This document shows, piece by piece, positions 43,879 to 53,043 of a stretch of DNA of 64,000 nucleotides. The position numbers and the translations under genes were made by a program. The notes beneath the pieces were generated by a model. That model saw only the letters and a list, made by a program, of their open reading frames with translations, did no database searches and was not told the origin of the DNA. Location of the stretch: the NCBI GenBank assembly GCA_003225295.1, contig QHYZ01000062.1, positions 1 through 64,000 of the forward strand, read 5' to 3'. Numbering within the stretch: position 1 is the first letter of the stretch; every line of letters starts with the position of its first letter. The DNA comes from Acidobacteriota bacterium (GTDB taxonomy: Bacteria > Acidobacteriota > Terriglobia > Acidiferrales > UBA7541).

Positions 43879-46548
43879 TCACTGCTGGTGCAACGCCACC
43901 GCGGGGTCAATGCGCGTAGCCCGGCGCGCGGGAATGTAGGTTGCTAACATGGCCACCACCATGATCGCCATGGGCATGAGCAAGTAGAGCCACGGCTCTC
44001 GAAGGTGGAGGCCATAGAACAAGGCGTCAAAGAGTTTGGGCAGGGGCAGCGCCAACGCCAGTCCGACGGCCGCTCCGACGGCAGTCATTTTCATGCCTTC
44101 CCACACAAGCATACGCAGCACGTCCGGGTGGCGGGCTCCCATCGCCATGCGTATGCCAATTTCATGCGTTCGTTGGCCCACGGAGTAAGCAATAAGGCCG
44201 TATATCCCGATAGCCGCAAGGATCAGGGCTAGAAGTGCGAAGCTGCCCAGCACACGCACAAAAAATGGGTCACCGCCCTTCTGGCGTTCAATCAGAGCTG
44301 GCATGCTCATGACACCAGCCAGCGGGAGCTCGGAATCCACTTGCGCAACCGCGCCGCGCAGGGCGGAGGCTAAGCTACTTGGATCGGAAGTTGCCCGAAT
44401 CATTAGAGAGAAGGAAGATAGAGGCCGCTGAAGGAATGGCTCGTAGACTTCCGGGTCATCGCGAGTTTCTTCGGAGTAGGTTTTCACGTTGGCGACAACT
44501 CCGACGATCTCGCTCCACTCTGGGGTGGCGCCGTTTACATCCAAGCGGATCTGTTTCCCAAGCGCCTCCTGATCCTTCAAATGGCGATCGACAAACTCCT
44601 GGTTTACGACGACTACCCGCGGCGCGGTGGCGTCATCGGTTTCTGTGAACGTCCGGCCGCGCAGCAGCGGGATGCTCGCGGCCTGGAAGTAGTCCGGGCT
44701 AACGACGGCATCGAGAGCGCTGAGTCGCAGGTCCGCAGGCAATTCGGGCTGGCCTTTGATTCGGAAAGTAACGCTGCCAGGTCCAGATGCCGGCAACTCG
44801 GAGGCCACTGCTACGGCCTGGGCACTCGGAAGGTGCTGGAGGCGGGCAAGCAAATCTCTGACCAAGAGGGTCTTTTGGGAGGCATCCTGATATCGTGCGT
44901 TGTCTAAGGTCACGCTGGCGGTAAGGAGATGGTCTGCTCGGAAACCCAGATTCTGATGCTCTACAAGAAAAATTCCGCGGAAAAGCAGTCCGGTCCCGAG
45001 CAGGAGAAACAAAGCCAGCGCGATTTCGCCCGTAACCATCACCCTCCGGAGACGGCTCAGTGAGCGGCTCGGCGAAGCCGCGCGACTTTCATCCTTGAGG
45101 TTCGCGTTGATGTCGGTTCGCGAGGCGTTCAGTGCCGGCGCCAGTCCGCACAGCACCGCGCAAGCCAACGAGACGGCAAGAGCGAAAAGCAAAACGTTCC
45201 AATCCAAGCTCAACGGAACGGCGCTGATTGCTTCGTTGAAGGTCATACTGGCCCGAACAAAATTGATGCCCCAATAAGCAAGCAGAAGACCCGCACTGCC
45301 TCCGAGAAGGGCAAGCAGCAGGCCTTCACTCAGCAGCTGCAGGATGATGCGCAGGCGACCGGCTCCCAGGGCGATGCGGATGGCCAGCTCCTTCCGGCGT
45401 CCAGCGGCGCGAGCCAGGAGCAAGCCGGCTACATTGGCGCAGGCGATCATCAGAACAAACCCTACCGTGGTCATCATCACGGCTAGGGCGCTGCGAATTC
45501 CAAAATCGTAGATCAGGAAATCGGGCAGCAGGCGCACCGCGGCGCCCCAACCTTTTTCGGTCGCGGGAAACTCTTCCTCGGCGCGGCGGGCCAGCGCGGC
45601 GAACTCGGCGCGGGCCTGTTCGAGCGTTATGCCGGGTTTCAATCGTGCGAACAGGTGCAAAGAACGATCCGTGCGGGCGGCCGCAGTTTGATCTGCCGCG
45701 GACAAAACGAGCGGTGTCCATACTTGCGGCGTGAAGCCCAGCAAACGGTAACTCGCAGGCATCACCCCGATCACCACGTAGTTTGCGCGGTTTAGCCGGA
45801 TGGTGCGGCCGATGAGGGAAGCGTCGGAACCAAAGCGCCGCTCCCAGAGCTCCCAACTAAGAATGACAACATTCTCCCGTCCAGGCTGGTCTTCGCCGGC
45901 TTCGAAGGTACGCCCGAATTGCGGGGAGACGCCCAGCACGGTGAAATAGTTGAGAGACACGGCCGCTGAACGGAGCGCCTCCGGGTGGCCCTGCGCGGTC
46001 AAACTGACGGTTCGATACTCGTCCGCGGCGGCCATGTCCGCGAAAACGTGGTTTGCGTCGCGCCAGGCGAGATAGTTGGGGGCCGAGACCAGACTCGCGT
46101 CGGCGTGGAAAGCCGGCGCGGGGTTCACGGAACTAACCACTGCCACGCCCTCGGGGTCGCGACCCGGCGGACGCCGCAAGAGAAAAGCGCTCACGAGACT
46201 AAACATCGTGGCGTTCACGGCGATACCCAGCGCCAATGTGAGAACCGCAGCGGCTGTGAATCCTGGGCTCTTCAGTAACTGGCGCACCGCGTAACGCAGG
46301 TCCTGTAAAAAAATATCCAGCACGGGCAGTCCACGCGCTTCCCGATGCTGCTGTTTCGCCTGTTCCGTTCCGCCGAAGCGAATCAGCGCCTGACGCCGAG
46401 CTTCCTCCGCGGACATCCCGCGCCGGAGGTTTTCTTCGATGGCTAAGTCCAAGTGAGCAGCCAATTCTGCTTCCAGCTCGTGATCCATCTCGGCGCGACG
46501 AAAAGTGGAAGTCAGGCGGTGGAACGATTGTCGCAGCCAGTCAGTCAT
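43879..46548 (-). CDS. ADOP family ABC-type permease (FtsX/MacB-like)
   Basis: The 889-residue membrane protein matches the acidobacterial duplicated orphan permease family. Residues 1-75 form the soluble ADOP head (HELEAELAAHLDLAIEENLRRGMSAEEARRQALIRFGG), then a first transmembrane helix (AAVLTLALGIAVNATMFSLV), a periplasmic MacB-PCD domain, three helices, a second periplasmic domain and a final FtsX block with VGQRTHEIGIRMAMGARHPDVLRML. No ATPase gene is adjacent, as usual for these orphans. Its start overlaps the PadR stop by 4 bases (ATGA), the standard PadR-ADOP arrangement. Function is unknown, possibly efflux of a toxic compound sensed by PadR. Confidence 0.93.
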   Translation of the reverse strand: MTDWLRQSFHRLTSTFRRAEMDHELEAELAAHLDLAIEENLRRGMSAEEARRQALIRFGGTEQAKQQHREARGLPVLDIFLQDLRYAVRQLLKSPGFTAAAVLTLALGIAVNATMFSLVSAFLLRRPPGRDPEGVAVVSSVNPAPAFHADASLVSAPNYLAWRDANHVFADMAAADEYRTVSLTAQGHPEALRSAAVSLNYFTVLGVSPQFGRTFEAGEDQPGRENVVILSWELWERRFGSDASLIGRTIRLNRANYVVIGVMPASYRLLGFTPQVWTPLVLSAADQTAAARTDRSLHLFARLKPGITLEQARAEFAALARRAEEEFPATEKGWGAAVRLLPDFLIYDFGIRSALAVMMTTVGFVLMIACANVAGLLLARAAGRRKELAIRIALGAGRLRIILQLLSEGLLLALLGGSAGLLLAYWGINFVRASMTFNEAISAVPLSLDWNVLLFALAVSLACAVLCGLAPALNASRTDINANLKDESRAASPSRSLSRLRRVMVTGEIALALFLLLGTGLLFRGIFLVEHQNLGFRADHLLTASVTLDNARYQDASQKTLLVRDLLARLQHLPSAQAVAVASELPASGPGSVTFRIKGQPELPADLRLSALDAVVSPDYFQAASIPLLRGRTFTETDDATAPRVVVVNQEFVDRHLKDQEALGKQIRLDVNGATPEWSEIVGVVANVKTYSEETRDDPEVYEPFLQRPLSSFSLMIRATSDPSSLASALRGAVAQVDSELPLAGVMSMPALIERQKGGDPFFVRVLGSFALLALILAAIGIYGLIAYSVGQRTHEIGIRMAMGARHPDVLRMLVWEGMKMTAVGAAVGLALALPLPKLFDALFYGLHLREPWLYLLMPMAIMVVAMLATYIPARRATRIDPAVALHQQ

Positions 46549-46898
46549 TTGGTGCCACCTTCTTCCGGCATGGCCAGAACTCGACCCATCACGTCCGACA
46601 GCCTTTGCCAGTTCGCCGCATTCTCAGAGAGCTGTTTACGGCCAGTTTTCGTGATGCTATAAAACTTGGCCTTGCGGTTGTTGGACGAAGTTCCCCACTC
46701 GGCAGCGATCCATCCTCGCTGCTGCAGCCTCACGAGCGACGCATAGATCGTTCCCTGATTAAGGAGGACTTTATCCCCGCTTACCTGCTCGATGCGTCGC
46801 GCAATGCCGTAGCCATGGAGCGAGCCCAAGGCCGCGAGGGTCCGCAAGACCATAAGGTCCAAGGTCCCCTGTAATAGATCGAGCTTCGATTCCGCCAT
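46545..46898 (-). CDS. PadR family transcriptional regulator
   Basis: The 117-residue protein is a PadR winged-helix regulator (KLDLLQGTLDLMVLRTLAALGSLHGYGIARRI, then LNQGTIYASLVRLQQRGWI and the wing KAKFYSITKTGRKQL). The start at ATG 46898 has AGGAGG 6 bases upstream; a longer frame reaches 46955. It is translationally coupled to the ADOP permease and probably represses both genes. Two identical palindromes occur right upstream (46908-46957), with the first one only 9 bases before the start codon. Confidence 0.94.
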   Translation of the reverse strand: MAESKLDLLQGTLDLMVLRTLAALGSLHGYGIARRIEQVSGDKVLLNQGTIYASLVRLQQRGWIAAEWGTSSNNRKAKFYSITKTGRKQLSENAANWQRLSDVMGRVLAMPEEGGTK

Positions 46899-47278
46899 GT
46901 GGCCCTCCTGTGGCATGACCACAGTAGAATGCCACAACTTCTGTGGGGATACCACAGGAAGTGGAGCGTGAGCATGGTCTCGCTTTCGTTTCTGAGGATG
47001 GCTTCGACCGCCGGCTTACCGGTGGAATGCAACACGGCTAGGGAGATCGATGCTGGTGAACATCGAGCCGATATATATATTTGGCGTAGTTCATGTGGGT
47101 AGTCCTTGCACGCCGTCGCTTGAGCAGTTAACAGGAGCAATCCTCAATCGGAAGGACATGACTGATGAGCGGGTCGCTGCTAAACGTATAGACAGCCACC
47201 TGATTTACAATCACACTGGACTCGTGGTGTTGCCGTCTGTCTGGGATGACCGATTCGCACACACAGTGGACCTTATCT
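46899..47278. other. Intergenic region with PadR operators
   Basis: Apart from the twin palindromes at 46908-46957 no gene is seen. Short open frames have no family resemblance. Confidence 0.5.
46908..46957. promoter_or_regulatory. Twin palindromic operator of PadR
   Basis: CTGTGG-N5-CCACAG occurs twice, at 46908-46924 and 46941-46957, with identical arms and centres 33 bases apart (about three helical turns). It directly precedes the padR start codon, so autorepression is likely. Confidence 0.7.
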
Positions 47279-48364
47279 ATGAAGTCCATTTGCACTTTGA
47301 TTCTCCTGCTTTGCTTCACCGCTGTCGGTATTGCCCAACAGGGCGATACCGGCCAGCCGAAACTGACGGTACATTCCACCCTAGTTGTGGCTCCGGTGTT
47401 CGTGACCACTAAGGAAGGACGTGTGGTCTTGGACCTCAAGGCTGACGACTTCCTGCTCACCGACAACGGCGTACCGCAACTTCTTACACTAGAGCAGGAC
47501 ACTGATTCAGAGCCGCTGGCGTTGGCAATCGTGGTTGAGACGGGCGGCGCGGGGGCACGCCATCTCATTGACTACCGAGAACTGGACTCCATCCTTGACG
47601 CGCTGATCGGTAACATAGAGCACCGTGTTGCCGTCATCGGTTTCGACAGTATGCCGCACCTGATAGTGCCTTTCACGTCAGAAACACAGGAAGCTTCCAG
47701 TCGGCTTGCCACGCTTTCCGAAGGCGACCAGGGTGCGGCCATTTTGGATGGGGTGGCATTCGCCGTCCGGCAGCTGCGGGCACAGCCCCCGCGCTTCCGG
47801 CGCGCGATTCTGATGCTCAGCGAAACCATTGACCAAGGGAGCAAAACAACCCTGGATGACGCTCTGCGCTTTAGCAGCGATACGAATACGACTATATACA
47901 GCTTCGGTTTTTCGAGTACGCGCTCGGCGGTCTCCCACGAAGCATCAAAGTTTAGTAGCAAGAACCCCGGTCCCGAGCACGGCTGCTTCAGCCGTACTGG
48001 CGCCAATTCCGAGTACGAAGGTCACTACAGTAAGCAGGTGCTCGACTGCATCAGCCAGCTTGCTCCGCCCCTGCGGCTGGCCACCATGACCTTTCTGACC
48101 GCACGCAATGCGCTCCGCACGGAGACCGCTGAATCCATCGCACAACTCTCGGGAGGCGAGTTCTTTCGCTTCCACGATGCCAAGGATTTGAAGGCAGGCC
48201 TTATCGCCGTCTCGAACGACGTACCTAATTACTATGTACTTAGTTTCCGCCCGACGTCGCCTACGCCCGGCCTGCACGCGCTACATGTGGTGACCAAGGA
48301 TCATCCACAATTCGTGATGAGATCCCGACGCGAGTATTGGATCGACGATAACACCGAGCGCTAG
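47279..48364 (+). CDS. Secreted VWFA-related acidobacterial protein
   Basis: The 361-residue protein has a signal peptide (KSICTLILLLCFTAVGIAQ) starting at ATG 47279 and follows the acidobacterial VWFA-related pattern: STLVVAPVFVTTKEGRVVLDLKADDFLLTDNGVPQ, then a von Willebrand A-like fold (LALAIVVETGG... HRVAVIGFDS... AILDGVAFAVRQL... RAILMLSETIDQGS... IYSFGFSS). The expected metal-site motif DxSxS after the first strand is replaced by VETGGAG, so the MIDAS is degenerate. These proteins are secreted and of unknown role. The gene is monocistronic and converges with the broken small gene. Confidence 0.85.
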   Translation: MKSICTLILLLCFTAVGIAQQGDTGQPKLTVHSTLVVAPVFVTTKEGRVVLDLKADDFLLTDNGVPQLLTLEQDTDSEPLALAIVVETGGAGARHLIDYRELDSILDALIGNIEHRVAVIGFDSMPHLIVPFTSETQEASSRLATLSEGDQGAAILDGVAFAVRQLRAQPPRFRRAILMLSETIDQGSKTTLDDALRFSSDTNTTIYSFGFSSTRSAVSHEASKFSSKNPGPEHGCFSRTGANSEYEGHYSKQVLDCISQLAPPLRLATMTFLTARNALRTETAESIAQLSGGEFFRFHDAKDLKAGLIAVSNDVPNYYVLSFRPTSPTPGLHALHVVTKDHPQFVMRSRREYWIDDNTER

Positions 48365-48564
48365 GCACCGAGAGAACCAAGGCCGGGAATAGTCGAAATT
48401 CTTTTTGCTCCACAGAGTCTTCTGGATTCGCCGAGATGCGCACCTTGAAATTTGCACGGACGGCATCCAACTGCTTTTTGGTCACCTGAGCCTGGACGAC
48501 GGCAGCACTGAACAGCCCGATTAAGAGCACGGGAATTGCAACACCCTAGTTTCATCCTATTCAT
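48365..48564 (-). pseudogene. Frameshifted small exported protein
   Basis: ATG 48564 has AAGGAG 6 bases upstream and encodes NRMKLG, but the frame then fails near 48545; shifting by one base restores a signal peptide (VAIPVLLIGLFSAAVVQA) followed by VTKKQLDAVRANFKVRISANPEDSVEQ. The intact start and ribosome site with a broken signal peptide suggest a recent single-base indel. The restored frame runs into the VWFA gene, so the 3' end is unclear. Function unknown. Confidence 0.5.
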
Positions 48565-48957
48565 CGTTGTCTCCTTATTGGCATTTTGTCGGTTCGCAGC
48601 GCGAAATCTCGGCGCCATCAAGGGTTGAGGGGACGGGATGGAACAACATATTTTCACAGGCGCCGCGAATCGGCCGAATTTGAATGAATTTGTCCTTGAC
48701 ACCTGTCTGGTTGGCAGTGTATGGCAGACCCACAGTTTGTACGAGTGGAGCCCGCGAGTGGTCTTACATTGCTGTTCCTCTCCGGCCGCACGCCTGTCTT
48801 TCTCTCCAATTTGGGTGTGTGACTCGAGTGAGGATTCCTCAAATCTTCATGAAAAATGCTCTCAGACTCGTGGCGCCGCTTTTATTTTCGGCGCGTCTGC
48901 CCATTCCTGCTGGAACTTCAATCCTGCTCGCAAGCTGATTCTGTGGTGGGAGGTTCC
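48565..48957. other. Upstream region of the TonB receptor
   Basis: I see no gene in this 393-base stretch. An in-frame extension of the receptor reaches 48856 but lacks signal character; the GGGAGG site supports the start at 48958. Confidence 0.5.
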
Positions 48958-51900
48958 ATGAAATTCTTTACCAGAATCTTGGTCGCAAGTGTTTTGTTCG
49001 TCGCGTTTATATCTGCCGCTCCAGCGTGGGCGCAGACCGCCAACTCGGCCATTGTCTTGGGGATGGTGACGGATCCGGGCGGCGCCGTCGTTCCGGACGC
49101 CACCGTCAGCCTGACGAACACAGCCACCAATGAAATCAAGACCACGGCCACGAACTCCTCGGGACAATACGTTTTCCCCAACGTGTCCCCTGGCATCTAT
49201 ACCCTCAAAATCTCCAAGGTGGGATTCGCCACCACCACCTTTTCCAGTATTCAATTCAACGTCTCCAAGAGTTACACCTACGACGCCAAGCTGGAGGTAA
49301 GTTCAACTAAAGAGATTATCGAGGTCACCGCAGGAGCCGTCGCCGAACTCCAAACCACCGACGCGGTCATGGGAAACGTGGTTGGGGGCACAATGCTGAT
49401 GCGCCTGCCAACCCTGGGCCGCGACGCCAGCGAACTGTTGACCCTCCAGCCCGGCTCGACTCCTTATGACAGCTCCCAAGTTGGTTTTGGAAATAATGGC
49501 GGCACGATCGCCGGCGCGCGCAGCGATCAGAACAGCATCGTGATGGACGGCATCGACGTCACCGACAACGTGATCTCCGGCGGCGCCACCGAGAAGCCCA
49601 TCATCCCGATCGGCGTTGGGAGTGTGGATGAGTTTCGTGCGGAGATAACCAACGAAAACGTAACGTTTTTGCGCTCTTCTGGCGGCCAGGTTGCCATCGT
49701 CAGTAAGAGCGGGGGAAACACTTATCATGGCTCAGTGTATTGGCTCCATCAGAACTCCGCGCTGAACGCCAACTCCTGGGATAACAATCGAAACAAGATC
49801 AAGAAGCCCCCTACACACGACAACCGCGGCGGTGTCTGGATTGGCGGGCCGATCCGCAAGGATAAAACCTTCTTCTTTGCGAACTACGAAATCCGCCGCT
49901 TCCCGCAGTCTCTTCAGGACACCCGCATTATGCCAAGCGATCTATTGCGCCAGGGGACTCTACAATTCCAGGACTGCGCCATGGGATTCGACCCCACCAC
50001 GGGTAACTGTCAGGGCGGAAATCTAATCCAGTACCCCCTTGCGACGTCCACGAATTGCGGTGCCAATGCCAATCTGGCGTGTGATCCGCGCGCCCTCGGC
50101 ATCAGTCCGACCATCAAAGCGCTGTGGGGAATGATGCCCCAAGGGACGGACACGACCATCGGTGACGGCCACAACACCTTAGGGGATCGCTTGAACTTGG
50201 CGGCCCCCCTCAAGACCGACTTTATCTCGTTCCGCTTGGATCACAAGTTCACCGACAAAGTTCAATTCTTTGGACGGTACATGTACTCGCGGAACGTCCA
50301 GCCAAACGACGTTCAGGTGGATCTGCGCGGCTCGCGTCCCAGCACTCCCAGCAGTTCCAACCTTCGAGGAGACGGCGAATACGGCGGACTGGATTGGCAA
50401 GTGCGCCCCAACCTCACGAACAGTTTTCGCGCCGGCTGGATCCGCGCCCGGCAGGACTTTACCGTCGTCAAGCCCAGCGTATCGGCCGCCCAACTCGCTT
50501 TTCCCGGAGCGGCTTCTGCCGATGGGCCCGTCGCGCTGGCGCCGGGTCTCGCAGCGACTGGCTTTATCGACACGGTCGTAGACGTAGATACGCAACGCGC
50601 ACGGCACCAGGCTATCTACGACAGCAGCAAGCAATACAATGACATGTTGACCTGGACGAAGGGCAAGCACACCGTGTCGGCGGGGGTGGACCTCCGCTGG
50701 CTGCCGACCATCCACGACCGGGACGACAAAGTGGTCGGCTCTTTGAACTCTCTAGTCGCTGCCATGGATGCTGACGTGAACTTGCTTGCCGGCTCCTCAG
50801 TCAACCGGCCACCCACGTGCGGCGGCGTGGTTCTTACCAATTGTCTTCTTTCTTCCGACGTACAACGGTGGGATCGTTTCTACGCAGCATCGCTCGGGTT
50901 GATTGACAACGTCGGCATCCTGGCGGTGCGAGACGGCAGCCTCAATCCCAAGCCCCTGGGCGCTTCCCTGATTGCCAAAACAACTCTTCGCATGAACGAG
51001 TTCTTCGCGCAAGACACTTGGCGTATGACGCCATCCTTCACCTTGACCTACGGTCTCGGCTATGGCTGGCAGACCACACCCCACGAACTGAACAATCAGC
51101 AGACCCTCATCGCCAATCATGACGACGGCGATAAGATCCTCGATACCACTGCTTACTTTGCTGCGAAAGCGGCGGCGGCCAAGGCTGGCCAGTTCTATGA
51201 CCCCACCCTCTCCTACATTCCCATCTCGAAATCCGGTCGCAGCAACGTCTTTAACGTGGACTTCGGCAACGTGGCGCCGCGCGTTGCGGTGGCCTGGAAT
51301 CCCAGCTACAAGAGTGGCCCTTGGAGACATCTTTTCGGGGACAAGAAGACCGTCGTGCGCGCAGGTTATGGGATCGGCTACGACCGAGTCAACACCGTCC
51401 AGAGCGTTATCATTCCGATGCTTGGTGTGGGCTTCGCGCAAACCATCAACTTGGTAACCCCCCTTTGCAACGCAAGTGGCACCGGCGGAACAGGCTGCAA
51501 CGCAGCCGCGGGCTTGGCCAATCCCGGGCTTGCTAGCTTCCGCGTGGGTGTGGACGGACAGATACCGGTCCCCGCCTCTCCTGGGCCCCTAACATCACCC
51601 ATAGTTCCAGATCTTGTCTACAGCGAACTGCTGAGCTTCCAGAACGACCCGGACTTCAAAGTCGGTCGCAGTCACATGATTGACTTCACCATCCAGCGCG
51701 AACTGCCGGGGCAGAACATCCTGGAAGTCGGCTATGTCGGCCGCCTGGCACGCGATCTGGCGGGAAGTTTCAACCTCAATTCGGCACCATACTTCTTCAA
51801 GGACAACGTGAGCGGTCAGACTTTTGCTCAGGCGTTTGACGCCACGGCGACACAGATCCGGACCAGCGTTCCCATATTCCTTGCCAACGGAAATGAGAAC

Positions 51901-53010
51901 CCGGCTTTCCAAACTCAACAGTGGTTCGAAAACCTGCTCCCGGGGTTAGGCGTCGGCTGCGGACCTAACAACAATAATATCTCATCCACTGCATGCCTTG
52001 CTGCCGGGAATTCGGCTTCCTTCCAGAACGGAAACGTCACCAACCTGTTCATCACCATGGATATTTATCGGAAATTCCAGAGTGGCTTGAACCTGCCGAC
52101 TTTCAACAATCTGCAAGTGTTTGACCTGTTCATGCGTTCGCATAAGGACTATTCGAACTACCACGCCTTGGTGGTCACCTTGCGCAACCGGCCCTGGCAT
52201 GGCTTGCTCTACGACCTGAACTATACCTTCTCCAAGTCACTGGACACCGTCGGAGCGGTGCAGAATTCCGCAAGCTACTATGGCACCAGCTTCAACCCCA
52301 GCATCGAGTATGGGCCTTCGCTCTTTGACCGCACGCATGTGCTCAATACCGTGTTCAACTACGACTTGCCTCTTGGCCGCGGCCACCGTCTGGGGAGCAG
52401 CCACGAAGCCGTCAATAAGTTCATCGGCGGATGGTACACTGCTGGCATCGTTCGCTTCAGCAGCGGAATCCCGCTACTGGTCCAGGAAAGCAATCAGGTT
52501 TTCGGTGGCGGCGCAATCTTTGCGTTTCCCACGGGCGAAATACCGCTCGTCAATCCCAGCTCCCTCGGCGGCGGCGTTAACAGAGGCGTCTGCGCGCCAT
52601 CGGGCGGAACCGGTTCCGGAAGTAATGGGCCGAACTGCCCACACCCGGCGGGGACACCCCCATCAGAAGGTTCGGGGATCAATTACTTCAAGGATCCTGC
52701 AGCCGCCTTGAAACAATTTCGCCCCATTCTCCTCGCTTCCGATACGACGACGGGCCGTTCCCGGCCGCTGCGCGGCTTCTGGTTCAAGAATGTCGATCTG
52801 CGCCTCGGAAAAGTCACCAGTTTCCGCGAAAAACTAAAGGTCGAGTATTCGTTTGACTTCTTTAACGCGTTTAACCACCCGACGTTTCTCGACCCGACCC
52901 TGGATACCACCAACCTGGCGAACTTCGGCGTGGTGACCACGCAACTCATCCCGGCGAATCGCAATACGGGCTCCCGCTGGATTCAATTTGGCTTGAGTGT
53001 GGAGTTCTAA
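48958..53010 (+). CDS. TonB-dependent receptor, Oar-like (largest)
   Basis: The 1350-residue receptor starts at ATG 48958 (GGGAGG 4 bases upstream) with a signal peptide (RILVASVLFVAFISAAPAWA). A carboxypeptidase-regulatory-like domain (IVLGMVTDPGGAVVPDATVSLTN), a plug with RLPTLGRDASELLTLQPGS and SVDEFRAEITNENVTF and a long barrel ending in LSVEF follow. Near residues 1200-1240 a G/N/P-rich loop (GSGSNGPNC) is a likely extracellular loop. It stands alone, convergent with the BlaR1-like gene 33 bases away. The carried TonB protein at 56159 could energise it. Ligand unknown. Confidence 0.92.
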   Translation: MKFFTRILVASVLFVAFISAAPAWAQTANSAIVLGMVTDPGGAVVPDATVSLTNTATNEIKTTATNSSGQYVFPNVSPGIYTLKISKVGFATTTFSSIQFNVSKSYTYDAKLEVSSTKEIIEVTAGAVAELQTTDAVMGNVVGGTMLMRLPTLGRDASELLTLQPGSTPYDSSQVGFGNNGGTIAGARSDQNSIVMDGIDVTDNVISGGATEKPIIPIGVGSVDEFRAEITNENVTFLRSSGGQVAIVSKSGGNTYHGSVYWLHQNSALNANSWDNNRNKIKKPPTHDNRGGVWIGGPIRKDKTFFFANYEIRRFPQSLQDTRIMPSDLLRQGTLQFQDCAMGFDPTTGNCQGGNLIQYPLATSTNCGANANLACDPRALGISPTIKALWGMMPQGTDTTIGDGHNTLGDRLNLAAPLKTDFISFRLDHKFTDKVQFFGRYMYSRNVQPNDVQVDLRGSRPSTPSSSNLRGDGEYGGLDWQVRPNLTNSFRAGWIRARQDFTVVKPSVSAAQLAFPGAASADGPVALAPGLAATGFIDTVVDVDTQRARHQAIYDSSKQYNDMLTWTKGKHTVSAGVDLRWLPTIHDRDDKVVGSLNSLVAAMDADVNLLAGSSVNRPPTCGGVVLTNCLLSSDVQRWDRFYAASLGLIDNVGILAVRDGSLNPKPLGASLIAKTTLRMNEFFAQDTWRMTPSFTLTYGLGYGWQTTPHELNNQQTLIANHDDGDKILDTTAYFAAKAAAAKAGQFYDPTLSYIPISKSGRSNVFNVDFGNVAPRVAVAWNPSYKSGPWRHLFGDKKTVVRAGYGIGYDRVNTVQSVIIPMLGVGFAQTINLVTPLCNASGTGGTGCNAAAGLANPGLASFRVGVDGQIPVPASPGPLTSPIVPDLVYSELLSFQNDPDFKVGRSHMIDFTIQRELPGQNILEVGYVGRLARDLAGSFNLNSAPYFFKDNVSGQTFAQAFDATATQIRTSVPIFLANGNENPAFQTQQWFENLLPGLGVGCGPNNNNISSTACLAAGNSASFQNGNVTNLFITMDIYRKFQSGLNLPTFNNLQVFDLFMRSHKDYSNYHALVVTLRNRPWHGLLYDLNYTFSKSLDTVGAVQNSASYYGTSFNPSIEYGPSLFDRTHVLNTVFNYDLPLGRGHRLGSSHEAVNKFIGGWYTAGIVRFSSGIPLLVQESNQVFGGGAIFAFPTGEIPLVNPSSLGGGVNRGVCAPSGGTGSGSNGPNCPHPAGTPPSEGSGINYFKDPAAALKQFRPILLASDTTTGRSRPLRGFWFKNVDLRLGKVTSFREKLKVEYSFDFFNAFNHPTFLDPTLDTTNLANFGVVTTQLIPANRNTGSRWIQFGLSVEF

Positions 53011-53043
53011 TTCGCGAATCAAATCAAACTTATGCTGGTTAGC

